DNA from: Trichomonas tenax
Taxonomy: Eukaryota > Parabasalia > Trichomonadida > Trichomonadidae
Direction: 5' to 3'
Assembly: GCA_023091735.1 (NCBI GenBank)
Contig: JALKBU010000495.1
Span: 1 to 36,646, forward strand
DNA length: 36,646 bases
Shown: in pieces, positions 26,747 through 35,616 of the stretch
How positions within the stretch are numbered: position 1 is the first letter of the stretch
Layout: every line of letters begins with the position of its first letter
The notes under the pieces: model-generated
What the model saw: only the letters and a program-made list of their open reading frames with translations
Told to the model about the DNA's origin: nothing
Databases searched by the model: none
Translations under genes and position numbers: made by a program

Positions 26747-29700
26747 TCATATTGTTGGGACATATTGAGTTGTGGGGAATAAAACAGGTGTTTCGGCAAC
26801 AGTTGAATCATCACAGATAACTTCACCAACATTTGGAAGAGAATGAATGTCGTTCTCAAACTTGGCGACTTTTCTCTTGATGATTCTCTCCATCAATGAG
26901 TTGTCTCCGCCCTCAGTCTTAGCAACATCGGCGTATGCATCGTCGTGGTTGCAAATTGGGCACTGCTCCTTGAGAAGGCATGGAGGAGAGCTGTGAAAGA
27001 CGTGGCCACATGGGAACACTCTGATTGTAGATCCACCACTGGTCAAACGTCCTTTGCATGTGCAGCATGTGACGCTTCTGTAAATATTGCCTTGGACATT
27101 CAGTGTAATATAATCCTCGTAAGCCTTTCTGGAGTCGTTTCTAAAGAGTTCACCGAGGTTCTTATCGCTGTCGACATCATATTGATAATCATTGAAGACA
27201 GAAATAATTGTTGTTCGAGCATCACTAAGTTCGAGTTCGCAAAGTTCTGTCATCAAGAACTTGATTAACTCTTCGAAAGGAACAGAGTTTGGTGCGAGAG
27301 ATGAAAGAGTAAGTAACAGTGTTCTGAATGGTGGTGCCTTGACGCAGCGGTCTTCTTCTGGAAGCTTTGACGTTCCAAAAATAGCAAGAACTGTTGTCTT
27401 GATTAATGTCAAAAGCAAATCTTTCGTCGCTTGTGATGAAGCATTCTTTTTAACGAGTCTCCTGCACATCTCTGAAATAAACTCTGTGGATGAAACAACT
27501 CTCTCTGTTGGAATAATGTTCTTGATGGATAATATCGCAGTCTCTCCAAGGAAGTCAATAAGAGCCTTCGAGAATCCGCTGATTTCTCCAACATTAAACT
27601 GAATGAATGCTGAAGCATCGTTGATGTTATTGGCCTTGATTGGCGGTAATAATTCGAGGTATACTGAATCTCTTTGAGAGCGAACGAAATGAAGAACATC
27701 ATTCGGATAATAATCGCATAGGAATTCAACATATGATCTAAGATATTTCTCTCCGATCTCCATCTTCTCTGTCTTTGGATCGTTCATGACGAGCCTGAGA
27801 TATGAGTTAATGAGCATCTTGTCGTGCGCTAATGCGGGAATTCTTGGAATCAAGTCAGTGAAATTGTTCGAAACAAGATTGAACAACTTTTCATGACTGA
27901 TGGCAAGTAAATGATCGGTATATGTTTCGATAGCACTTATAATGCTGTTGATTGCTTGTGGATCTTCTTTGAGCATTTTGTCCATGAACTCGTAGACATC
28001 GGCCTTCGGATCTTTCAACATTTCAGCGATAAATGTGTTATAGTGTTTTCCTTTGATCATCAGCAAACCTTTTGCTTGCTTGAACTCGAATGTATCGCAA
28101 AGATCCATGAGAGGAGATGTGATATTATCGAGAAGCTGCCTCTCTATCAATTTAAGGAGCAGCGTTTCACGGATATCAGGTTTAGCAAAGTCTGTTGAGA
28201 AAATTCCATTGAGGAAAAATCGAATTGTTAATTGCGAAAGACGAATCTCTGAATGAATGAGTAAATCGGCCAAGTACATGTATAGTTCGTGTTTGTAACC
28301 GAGTTTTTCTGCAGAAGCTAAAGCAACGAGAGAATTGAAAAATGTATCGATTGAAAATGGTTTTTCTTTCTCTGTTATAAATTTATGAATGATTTTGATG
28401 TATGACATATCCTTAGGGAACTTCTTGAGCAAACAAGAAAGCCTTGGGAATGTATTTTCATTTTTATCGAAAGAAAACAGCCATGCGATAAGGCTATTCG
28501 CGAAATTGCCTTTATCTTCGGGAATAAACTCTTTGAGCCTTGCGATAACTTCTTCGTATTTCTCGAAATTGTAATATAATTGGATTCCTGAAAGTATATC
28601 TTTCAAATAATTCACGTAAATGTAGAATGAGAAGTCGATATTATTGTGTTTCACAGCGTATTTGATCATGAGAGCTGAGTACGAAACTGAAATATCAAGT
28701 TTTGATATGAATTCGTAGATATCTGCTCCATCATAGTTTTCAAGCAGATTTTCGAAGAATTCGCGTGTGTAAATGAACTTGCTGGCTTGTGGGTCCTTTG
28801 ATATAATCTTTTTGAAGTAAATTGGAAGCTTTCCTTCATCTTTGAAGATATTTAACAATTTTGTTGTGATCCATTCAGTAGATTTCATATCTGTCGCTGT
28901 TTTTATGCATTGTTCGAAGATTTCATCGAAGTTTTGAGACTTAAATAATTCACTTGACATATAATTCGTGAAAAATTCCATAAACTTCGTCTGTACGAAC
29001 AATTCACGCTGATAGGCGTTAGCCGGGAGTCCGATGCATGCGTAGCTGTCTCCGCGAATCGCTGCAGCGCAGAGAACTGTCGCTTCATCGAATCTATCAT
29101 TATTTCTAATATCATCAAATTTATCAACGAAAGAAGGCAATGTGTATCTATACATCTTTCCTCCATTGAAGGAAACAAAGCCGCCTGTGCCCTCTAACGA
29201 AATCGTGAATCCTCCGTGCGGAATTGTCGTTTCTTGGATAGATCCATCTTGAAAGTTAACAAACTTGCATTTATGGTCAGCGTCGATAATGGATAGTACA
29301 GAATCAGTAAGGAAGGAGACTTGTAATGGAGAAATTTCGATTTCTATCGATTTTAATATTTCTGGATCTTGTCCTCTTGTATTTTTGATTAACGATACCT
29401 TAGAGTTAGAGAAAATCGCGAACTTAAGTGTAGATTCGTCTTCAACTAAGATATCGACGTAACCAGATTGAAATTCAGGAAAAGAATGAACAATAGAAAC
29501 TTCTTCGACGTATTGAAGGAGCTTCATGTTCTCCTGCATAGCGATAATGAACACATTGTCCCATTTTGGACAGATAGAATACGAAGATTGCTTAGAATTT
29601 TGTGTTGCGGGCGAATATCTGTAGATTGGTGGTGTAATCATCGATAAACCTTGTGTAGCGAGTTTGCAGACAACTTTTTCCTTGTTAAAAAGTGCTTTCA

Positions 29701-30103
29701 CCGATTTAGAAAATTCGTATGAAAAAATATAATTTGAAGCTTCCATGAAAAGCAATGTGTTTTCTCGTACAAAAGTGAGTCCGAGAATCGCTGTGTTACG
29801 AGATTTTGAGATTACCTTTTGTGGTTTCGGATTTGGATATTCATAACTTTGAATTGATCCATCAATGAAGCCTACGACAATATATTCGTGTGATGGAGAC
29901 AAAGCAATCGCGGTAATCGATGAATTTATCGATTTGTCTGGTGGATCGAAAGTAATTTTTGATAGATTAATCGTATTAAACGCGTAAATTCTATCAGAGT
30001 TATTGACGTAGACGTACAAACCGTCGTGATAAGCGCCAAGTTTGATTTCTCCGTCGTAATTTGCACCAATGACTTCTTTTTCGTGAAGAATCGAACTTGA
30101 CAT
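26747..30103 (-). CDS. VPS8: VPS8, CORVET complex subunit, 1118 aa
   Basis: VPS8 is the CORVET-specific subunit that binds RAB5-type GTPases in endosomal tethering. The N-terminal 350 residues are WD40-like (SITAIALSPSHEYIVVGFID). Then comes ATVLCAAAIRGDSYACIGLP with following AYQRELFVQTKFMEFFTNYM, matching the block in VPS8 where an 'AxxxY.G.A.A..GLP' segment precedes a helical solenoid. A long helical region leads to a C-terminal RING-type zinc finger at 1013-1053 (CCTC, FPCGHVFH, CPICN). VPS11 and VPS41 share the WD40-solenoid-RING layout; the GLP block and the following helices make VPS8 the best choice, with VPS11 as the alternative. It stands directly upstream of VPS15 in the same direction. 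Confidence 0.78.
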   Translation of the reverse strand: MSSSILHEKEVIGANYDGEIKLGAYHDGLYVYVNNSDRIYAFNTINLSKITFDPPDKSINSSITAIALSPSHEYIVVGFIDGSIQSYEYPNPKPQKVISKSRNTAILGLTFVRENTLLFMEASNYIFSYEFSKSVKALFNKEKVVCKLATQGLSMITPPIYRYSPATQNSKQSSYSICPKWDNVFIIAMQENMKLLQYVEEVSIVHSFPEFQSGYVDILVEDESTLKFAIFSNSKVSLIKNTRGQDPEILKSIEIEISPLQVSFLTDSVLSIIDADHKCKFVNFQDGSIQETTIPHGGFTISLEGTGGFVSFNGGKMYRYTLPSFVDKFDDIRNNDRFDEATVLCAAAIRGDSYACIGLPANAYQRELFVQTKFMEFFTNYMSSELFKSQNFDEIFEQCIKTATDMKSTEWITTKLLNIFKDEGKLPIYFKKIISKDPQASKFIYTREFFENLLENYDGADIYEFISKLDISVSYSALMIKYAVKHNNIDFSFYIYVNYLKDILSGIQLYYNFEKYEEVIARLKEFIPEDKGNFANSLIAWLFSFDKNENTFPRLSCLLKKFPKDMSYIKIIHKFITEKEKPFSIDTFFNSLVALASAEKLGYKHELYMYLADLLIHSEIRLSQLTIRFFLNGIFSTDFAKPDIRETLLLKLIERQLLDNITSPLMDLCDTFEFKQAKGLLMIKGKHYNTFIAEMLKDPKADVYEFMDKMLKEDPQAINSIISAIETYTDHLLAISHEKLFNLVSNNFTDLIPRIPALAHDKMLINSYLRLVMNDPKTEKMEIGEKYLRSYVEFLCDYYPNDVLHFVRSQRDSVYLELLPPIKANNINDASAFIQFNVGEISGFSKALIDFLGETAILSIKNIIPTERVVSSTEFISEMCRRLVKKNASSQATKDLLLTLIKTTVLAIFGTSKLPEEDRCVKAPPFRTLLLTLSSLAPNSVPFEELIKFLMTELCELELSDARTTIISVFNDYQYDVDSDKNLGELFRNDSRKAYEDYITLNVQGNIYRSVTCCTCKGRLTSGGSTIRVFPCGHVFHSSPPCLLKEQCPICNHDDAYADVAKTEGGDNSLMERIIKRKVAKFENDIHSLPNVGEVICDDSTVAETPVLFPTTQYVPTI

Positions 30104-30142
30104 TAATTTCGATTAAATCGTCAAATGTAAACTATGCAAATC

Positions 30143-30153
30143 TGTCATGTAAA
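30143..30153 (-). promoter_or_regulatory. TTTACATGACA element upstream of VPS8
   Basis: TGTCATGTAAA on the plus strand, 40 bases before the VPS8 ATG, so TTTACATGACA in the direction of the gene. A degenerate TTTACATTTGA lies between it and the ATG. Confidence 0.5.
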
Positions 30154-30321
30154 GGCTGAAAATGTTTATGTCTGAAATCGCAGATTTAGATTTCCCATTA
30201 ATATTAGGTAGTAAATTTCCAAAATTTAAGGCAAAATTTTGAACATAGAAGCCTTAGTTTTAAGAACGAAAAAAATAAAGCGTTTTTTTGACATTTTTTT
30301 AAAAAACCATTGGGTCAAATA

Positions 30322-30912
30322 AGTATGCGGCACTTACGCATTTCCCAATGGCGTATTTTTTGGACATACGCAAAATTGTAACGCACTTAAGATTTGTAAA
30401 ATAAAAATAATTTTTTATAATAGGCAGACAAAGTTAAAATTGAAGTTTCATTAAACGGTAAATATACTTCGTAATAGCTCTTGCCATAGAATCAGTCATA
30501 AAATATATTACTTTCATATCAATAATCCATAGTGCGTGTTCAATTTTAAAACTCAATGAATTTTTTGTATGGTGCGTATAATTGATAGTACGCACAGGCC
30601 AAATAAGTTCTGAAAATCGACCAGACATTTTCAATTTTTATATAGTATACAAAGTGTGCGAACTCAGAATTATACGCACTTAAGAATTTTTTGCTGCAAA
30701 ATAGCTATATTGATTATGCTGCATTTAAAATATATCAAAGTATTCAAATAAAAAATGTGACATTCAATTCTGTTTTGGATGATTTTATAGGGGTGGGTTT
30801 GAGAGGGGTTTCGCCCCTCCCAATAGAACCGAGCGTGCCGCTTTGCGGAACGCGAGGAAAATTTGCGTATTGAGTAAACAATAATGTACTTTGCGTATAA
30901 CCGCCGCATGCT
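30322..30912. mobile_element. TA-flanked 591-base non-autonomous element
   Basis: The ends AGTATGCGGC (30322-30331) and GCCGCATGCT (30903-30912) are inverted repeats (9 of 10 bases), extending loosely through CACTTACGCA versus TGCGTATAAC, and each end is flanked by TA, as for Tc1/mariner-type insertions. Inside are repeated ACGCA/TGCGT words, a perfect 12-base direct repeat ACGCACTTAAGA (30381-30392 and 30674-30685) and two GC-rich hairpins. No coding frame of note is present. An 8-base pair CCATTGGG/CCCAATGG (30307-30314, 30344-30351) straddles the left end, so the exact boundary is uncertain. Outside it, 30104-30321 and 30913-31205 hold nothing else recognised. Confidence 0.5.
30803..30853. 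repeat. Two GC-rich hairpins
   Basis: GAGGGG-TTTCG-CCCCTC (30803-30819) and GCGTGCCGC-TTT-GCGGAACGC (30833-30853, one internal mismatch) stand in a strongly AT-rich surrounding. They resemble the hairpin array at 35.5 kb in stem sequence (CCGC-N3-GCGG and GGGG/CCCC with TTCG). Confidence 0.7.
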
Positions 30913-31205
30913 TACTATTAGTTTTGTGAAGAAAATATTTTTAATTAAATTTCACAAATTTATTATCATCTTTGTATAATTTTTCTTCATTTTCTAAATT
31001 TCTAAAATATCAAAATTTGTAAATATGTTCTATTTTATGAATGGAATATATTCCCCTCGTTATTGGGTCTTTTTATTCTTAATATATTTTTCTCAAAATT
31101 AATAGGTAAAAATTAAAAATAAGGAAAGAGAAAGATAAAGTAAGGCCGCATTTGTGGATGAAGTAGAGAGTAAATTCTTTAAATAGTATATTTTGAAAAC
31201 ATTTC

Positions 31206-32390
31206 TTATTTCTTGACGCAAATCCTAAGCTTTTCTTCGCGTCTTTGGGCATCTTCGATTGTCTTCTTGACTAAGTCAGCCTGTTCCATCGGTTTCTTAT
31301 CGATTAAGTAAGCGCGGTCATATCTATATCTTGAGTCGGAGAGAAGGAGTTCGTTATCAGCAATGTCCTGGTGTGGGCGCTTCGCCTTGTCATTATTGAT
31401 ATCCCAAATTATTGCATCATCCATCTTAAGCTGCTTGCAGTAGTCTCCACGGAAGACCTTGATGAAATCTGTTCTCTTCTCCTTCTTGCCTCGGATCTTC
31501 TTGATACCGCCATAGATATATGTATAAGCGAACTCTGTGATACCGAGTTTCTTATCCTTCTTTGGAGCAAGCTTGATAACAGCCTTCATCATCTTCTCGT
31601 TGTTCCTGACAACAATCTTGCCAACGACACGGATGAAGCGATCGCCATGTTGGAGACCATTAACATAAGTAGTCGGGAATTCCCACTCATACTTATCGCC
31701 ATCAGGAAACTCGCAGACGAAGAGACCCTTCTGCTTGAGCTCGAAGTGATTCATCGAAGAATCAACTCCGAAATCGCAACGGCCATGAACTTTCCAAGCG
31801 TTCTCCTTGCCAAAGATCTCGAAATTGGAGATCGGTGGGTGGTGGGATGTCTGCTCGCTAAAGAACGTGGCGCCAGATGGGAAGTGACAGGCGTAAGTTT
31901 CGCCAAAGACTGGATTCCATGGCTTCTTTGTCTGATGGTAGAGGTGAAGGGATGCGACAATGCCGATAGACAAAAGTCTGAGGCGCTCCTCAACGTCTGT
32001 TGTTGCAGCAGCCTTATCAAGATATTCACCAGCGAGATATGAGAAGAAATCTGCCATTCTCTCAAGGAACGAGCGTGGCTCGGAGTAGGAGCAAGGAACA
32101 CTCATGTTGGAATAGTCACATTTCATGATTTTCTTTGTAAATTCTTTCATCAATTTCTTGTTTTCGATTCTTTCAGCCTCAATTTCGTCCTTGCTGAGTG
32201 GAACGACGCCGTCAACGCACCAGTTGTTCAAGGCGAGGTTTCTCTCGAACGCGTAGTCATCATTATCGTACGTGATAAGATGCTTCGAGACACCAGTGTA
32301 TGATGTCGTGTAAATGTTCTTCTCTTCGACAGTCGCGAGTGGCTTAAGTTCAGAGCTGATTGGAGCTTCGGCACGTTTGATCAAGGCCAT
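31206..32390 (-). CDS. Oxysterol-binding-protein-related protein (ORD only), 394 aa
   Basis: The lipid-transfer domain fills the protein: KPWNPVFGETY (156-166) and the signature EQTSHHPP (179-186) are both present, the latter with Thr in place of the usual Val. No PH domain, ankyrin repeats or FFAT motif is visible, so it is a short, soluble member like yeast Kes1/Osh4. Such proteins exchange sterol or PI4P between membranes (family knowledge). Lys-rich segments (PKKDKK, RGKKEKR) fit phosphoinositide binding. AATCAAAGAATGG at the start suggests a short leader. Upstream is the foldback structure at 32.5 kb. Possible link to the endosomal genes next door is only by general pathway. Confidence 0.93.
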   Translation of the reverse strand: MALIKRAEAPISSELKPLATVEEKNIYTTSYTGVSKHLITYDNDDYAFERNLALNNWCVDGVVPLSKDEIEAERIENKKLMKEFTKKIMKCDYSNMSVPCSYSEPRSFLERMADFFSYLAGEYLDKAAATTDVEERLRLLSIGIVASLHLYHQTKKPWNPVFGETYACHFPSGATFFSEQTSHHPPISNFEIFGKENAWKVHGRCDFGVDSSMNHFELKQKGLFVCEFPDGDKYEWEFPTTYVNGLQHGDRFIRVVGKIVVRNNEKMMKAVIKLAPKKDKKLGITEFAYTYIYGGIKKIRGKKEKRTDFIKVFRGDYCKQLKMDDAIIWDINNDKAKRPHQDIADNELLLSDSRYRYDRAYLIDKKPMEQADLVKKTIEDAQRREEKLRICVKK

Positions 32391-32507
32391 TCTTTGATTT
32401 ATTGTTTTGTAAACATCTCAAATAAAAAAATTGATTTGCAAATCATTGAATTTGATCTCCTTTTTGAGAATGAGCCATTCAATCAACTAAAAATACCTAT
32501 TTTATAT

Positions 32508-32829
32508 CAATCTGAAACTGATTATTGCAGGGTATAATAAATAGTCGCGAAAAGTGACATGTTTACATGGCAGTTCTAAATACGTTTTGACATGTAAAAT
32601 TTGCCATTATAACAAAGGGTGTTCTATTAAGCTTGATGGACTCTCTAGCAAGCTTGAAATGAACTCTAGCAAGCTTAATAGACTCTCTAATAAGTTTTGT
32701 CGATGCTGTAACAAGCTTAATTCTAATTAGCTAACTAATTTTACATGTCAAAATGAAAACACATTTGTCATGTAAGCAGGTCACTTTTCATGACTCTTTA
32801 TTATACTCAACCAATCTCGAACTGATTAT
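32508..32829. repeat. Foldback structure with outward promoter-like arms and flanking direct repeats
   Basis: Inverted arms at 32532-32601 and 32737-32806 share TTTTGACATGTAAAATT exactly (32585-32601 versus 32737-32753), GAAAAGTGAC/GTCACTTTTC (32549-32558, 32780-32789) and GTATAATAAA/TTTATTATAC (32532-32541, 32797-32806). Reading outward each arm has TTTACATGTCA, TTACATGRCA, TCACTTTT, then ATGAC (right, ATG at 32790) or a mutated CGCGAC (left). Imperfect 18-base direct repeats (16 of 18) flank both arms at 32508-32525 and 32812-32829. Overall length is close to that of the 14.6-kb structure. Confidence 0.7.
32623..32727. repeat. Five phased 21-base tandem repeats
   Basis: Units start at 32623, 32644, 32665, 32686 and 32707, each near TCTAGCAAGCTTGAxxxxxxC with AAGCTT conserved in four of five. 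The exact 21-base period (seven codons) keeps all units open in at least one minus-strand frame giving a Leu-rich heptad. The array fills the loop between the inverted arms. Confidence 0.75.
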
Positions 32830-33030
32830 GATATAAATTTAAAAGTCAAATCATTAATAAGGCTAATTTTCACATCAATGGGTTTGCATACTCCAGTAGG
32901 CCTTAGATTTATAATGATTATCCCAACTTAGATCAAAAGTGAGGCAACCAACGTAATGATAGATTTTTAAATTTTTCTCTAAATTTGGATCAGCAACACC
33001 AATGTTCTCCATCAGTGATCAGTCGATTGG

Positions 33031-33056
33031 AGGCCGGATTATCACGGGGTCGGCCT
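33031..33056. other. GC-rich hairpin in a gene-free stretch
   Basis: AGGCCG (33031-33036) pairs with CGGCCT (33051-33056) around a 14-base loop. It lies in the spacer 32830-33735, where I see no gene; a 74-codon plus-strand frame at 33454-33678 is not credible. It could belong to a small structured RNA, but no snRNA or snoRNA signature was identified. Confidence 0.4.
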
Positions 33057-33735
33057 TTGTATACGATTATTCAAGATATTTAGAATCGAACTCATCATTA
33101 GTGAAAATTAAGAGCTAATGCGTTTACAGTTAATAACACACAGAGAGTATGGTTTGACTGCATTCCCGGAAATGCATTGTATCGCTTATTAATACCTTTG
33201 ACAATCTAAATTGTTGAGCGAATTCAGTTTAATACATAGAATTCAATACAGAACTTGTTTTTATGAACGATTTTATTGTTCATTTTCGATAAAAGAGAAG
33301 AGACGATAAAATCGATTTTGAATCTTCATCATTTTGACACCATTCTTTATCCAAATGATTCTAAGCACCTTCGAGTTTTCATATACAAGTTTGGCCGATC
33401 CGACTAATTTGAATGATATTTCAATTTAGAGTTTTCTTGATGGAGTCATTGATGTGGTGGACTTTGCATCGCCCAATAAACATGTCTGTCATTCGATGTT
33501 TGGTTTAATTAAGAATATATTTTTTTGGAAAATATATTTTTCGCAACAGTATTTAAAACATAAGAATTATATTGCACACAAAAATGTTAGAAGGGTCTTC
33601 ACTAGGAATTGCTCAAATATGATTTTTGTATTATTGAGAAATTTCATAATAAGAAGTAAGTCTTTGTTATTAGCTTAATGAATTACATTTATTGATTAAT
33701 ATAAAACTCCTTATAATTATGCTTCAATTCACAAA

Positions 33736-34237
33736 TTAATCGAATCTCATAGATTTATTAAAGAGTAAAATCAGCCAATCACTATCTTTTACATCAATAT
33801 TTCCATATCTTGAAATCATTTTTTCTGCATCATAAAAACTAACATCCATAGCAGTATAATGGAGTGGAGTCGACCCGTTGTTATCTCATGCTTCAATGTT
33901 TGCACCTCTTGAAATCAATGTTCCTGCAACGCCATTTCTGTTATGCAGAGCAGCAAGATGAAGCAAAGTTATTCCAGCATAATTTTTTGCTTATAATCTT
34001 ATGCTTCAATATTTGCACCGCTCGAAATCAATGCTGTTAAAACTTAATTACCGCTCATCGTCATCTCTTGCATCAATGTTTGCACCAATAGAAGTCAATG
34101 CTGCTGCAGTAATGCAGGGCGGTGTGTCCATATTCATCTCTTCCTTCAATGTTAGCACTAACAGATTTAAGATATTTTATAATGTTGATGATACCAAAAA
34201 CTGGACTGTATGGAATAAGTTGATCATAATCTTTCAT
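33736..34237 (-). pseudogene. Ankyrin-repeat pseudogene
   Basis: From ATG at 34237 the text reads as trichomonad ankyrin-repeat protein: IPYSPVFGIINIIKYLKSV, then NIEGRDEYGHTALHY, a frameshift, LTSIGANIDARDDDE with a stop, LISSGANIEA with a stop, HLAALHNRNGVAGTLISRGA and NIEA followed by TGA then DNNGSTPLHYTAM. The terminal part ends at TAA (33736-33738). At least three stops or frameshifts interrupt it. The usual long N-terminal domain of these proteins is mostly absent. Ankyrin families are among the largest in trichomonads, and decayed copies are expected. Confidence 0.75.
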
Positions 34238-34730
34238 TGAAGAGACAATTTTTCTTTATTTACTTAACAAACCTATGTCTTATACGACATTGAGCTGCTC
34301 AGCTCTAGAACATAAAACCTTACTGCAATTATTCATAAACATTAATCCCTTAATAATCCCTATTTATTATTTTCTGATTTTTCTTTGTTTTTCGGCGTAA
34401 AATTATGAAAGTAAAAAGTAAAAATAGTTTTTGATCTGTAAAAAAATTCATATCAGTTTTTCTCAGAATCTCATGTGGCGATTTTCTAGATATTTTGTAT
34501 ATATAATGTACATACTATTGCTAATCAAATGGTCTTATTCAAAAATAAAATTTACTGTACGTTAAGCTGTACGTCGGTAAAAATCAAAATGTGAGGTGGA
34601 GCTTTCTCGTTAATAATATGAAAAAATTAGTCTCTATACGATAAGAAAGACATTTCTATCAATAAATCCCACCAAAAAATCCGTAAAAACACAAATTTTA
34701 CCGCCAAATTTAAATGGCTCATTATTTCAA
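34238..34730. other. Spacer, no recognised gene
   Basis: AT-rich sequence without a convincing frame or strong repeat. Short TACGT-containing words near 34555-34580 do not form an obvious terminal repeat. Confidence 0.45.
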
Positions 34731-35063
34731 GTGCGCAGAACATCTCGCTTCCTCTGCCCCGGTGTGTTCCGGCGAGAATTTAAGAAACCTGAGCGCGTTC
34801 GTTCAGCACATGCAATGCAAGCTTGTACTGATATTGCAAATGATCTGAGATCGGGCGCGACCCCATCTCAGATTCGAGACAATGGACATGATCCACGCAC
34901 TATACGCAAGGTACAACAATGCCTTGCGAAAAGCAAAAGCTGCTTCGTGTATGACAAGCCGAATGTAATGCCATCAAAGGTCACGCCTGAGCTTGCCGAA
35001 ATGATTGATGAGATTACCATGCAAAATAAACGCATGTCTAACTTAACGCTTGCTAACGTTTAA
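34731..35063 (+). pseudogene. N-terminal fragment of a DDE-type transposase
   Basis: The frame has no ATG (it opens on GTG) and ends after 110 codons. It contains an HTH-like segment, MQACTDIANDLRSGATPSQI then DPRTIRKVQQCL, followed by SKVTPELAEMIDEI, the spacing seen in the N-terminal DNA-binding half of Tc1/mariner- or IS630-like transposases. No catalytic DDE/D region follows; the next bases are AT-rich and full of stops. An ATG at 34714 lies in another frame, suggesting a frameshift near 34730. The GC content is higher than the surroundings. Family assignment is tentative. Confidence 0.45.
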
Positions 35064-35516
35064 AATTTCGAACATGTTGTTGATGTAATTTTGTTGAGAG
35101 TTGTGCTTAACCACTGTCCAAACACTCAATTCTTGCCAATTTTATCAAAAAGTATATCTGCATTTTGGTCTGAAATTGGTTAAAATTGAGTGTCGCGTTA
35201 CGTGTTTGAACTGTTTTGTTTAAAAATAATGACTCGGGACACATTTTTAGATGTTGCTTTCAACCAATAAAAAGGGTGAGTTAGTAATTAGATTTTCGCA
35301 GAATCCACGACTGCGCCGTGTCTTCTCCGAACATCTTTTTATATAAAGTTACGACAAAAATAGTTTTACAAGTTAGGTTCCCCCTATATAGAAAATAAAT
35401 TTTTGAATTACTTACAAAACTAACGTTAATTTTATTTTGGAATTCCTGACTTTATAAAATGTATTCAGTTTTAAAAATAATTTATGACAAACTAACTAAC
35501 TAAGAAAAGAAAGCGA
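35064..35516. other. Spacer, no recognised gene
   Basis: No convincing frame. It separates the transposase fragment from the virus-like block and may hide the left end of the latter; I could not identify a terminal repeat. Confidence 0.45.
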
Positions 35517-35573
35517 AACCCCTACGGGGTTAAGCCGCAGAGCGGCAAGGGCTTCGCCCATGCCCTAAAGGGC
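35517..35573. repeat. Array of four consecutive GC-rich mini-hairpins
   Basis: In 57 bases: AACCCC-TAC-GGGGTT (35517-35531), GCCGC-AGA-GCGGC (35534-35546), GGGC-TTC-GCCC (35549-35559) and GCCCT-AA-AGGGC (35562-35573). All stems are perfect. The surrounding DNA is strongly AT-rich. It sits 44 bases before the stop of the first virus-like ORF, between that ORF and the host-side spacer. Confidence 0.85.
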
Positions 35574-35616
35574 AAGGATTTGGGAGGTAAGAAATTTTGA
35601 AAAATAATTTTAGTGG

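Noticed and set aside
31371..32042. 223-codon plus-strand frame opposite the oxysterol-binding gene
   Set aside because: Antisense shadow of a strongly recognised gene.
33454..33678. 74-codon plus-strand frame
   Set aside because: Composition is that of AT-rich spacer and no family resemblance or start signal was seen.
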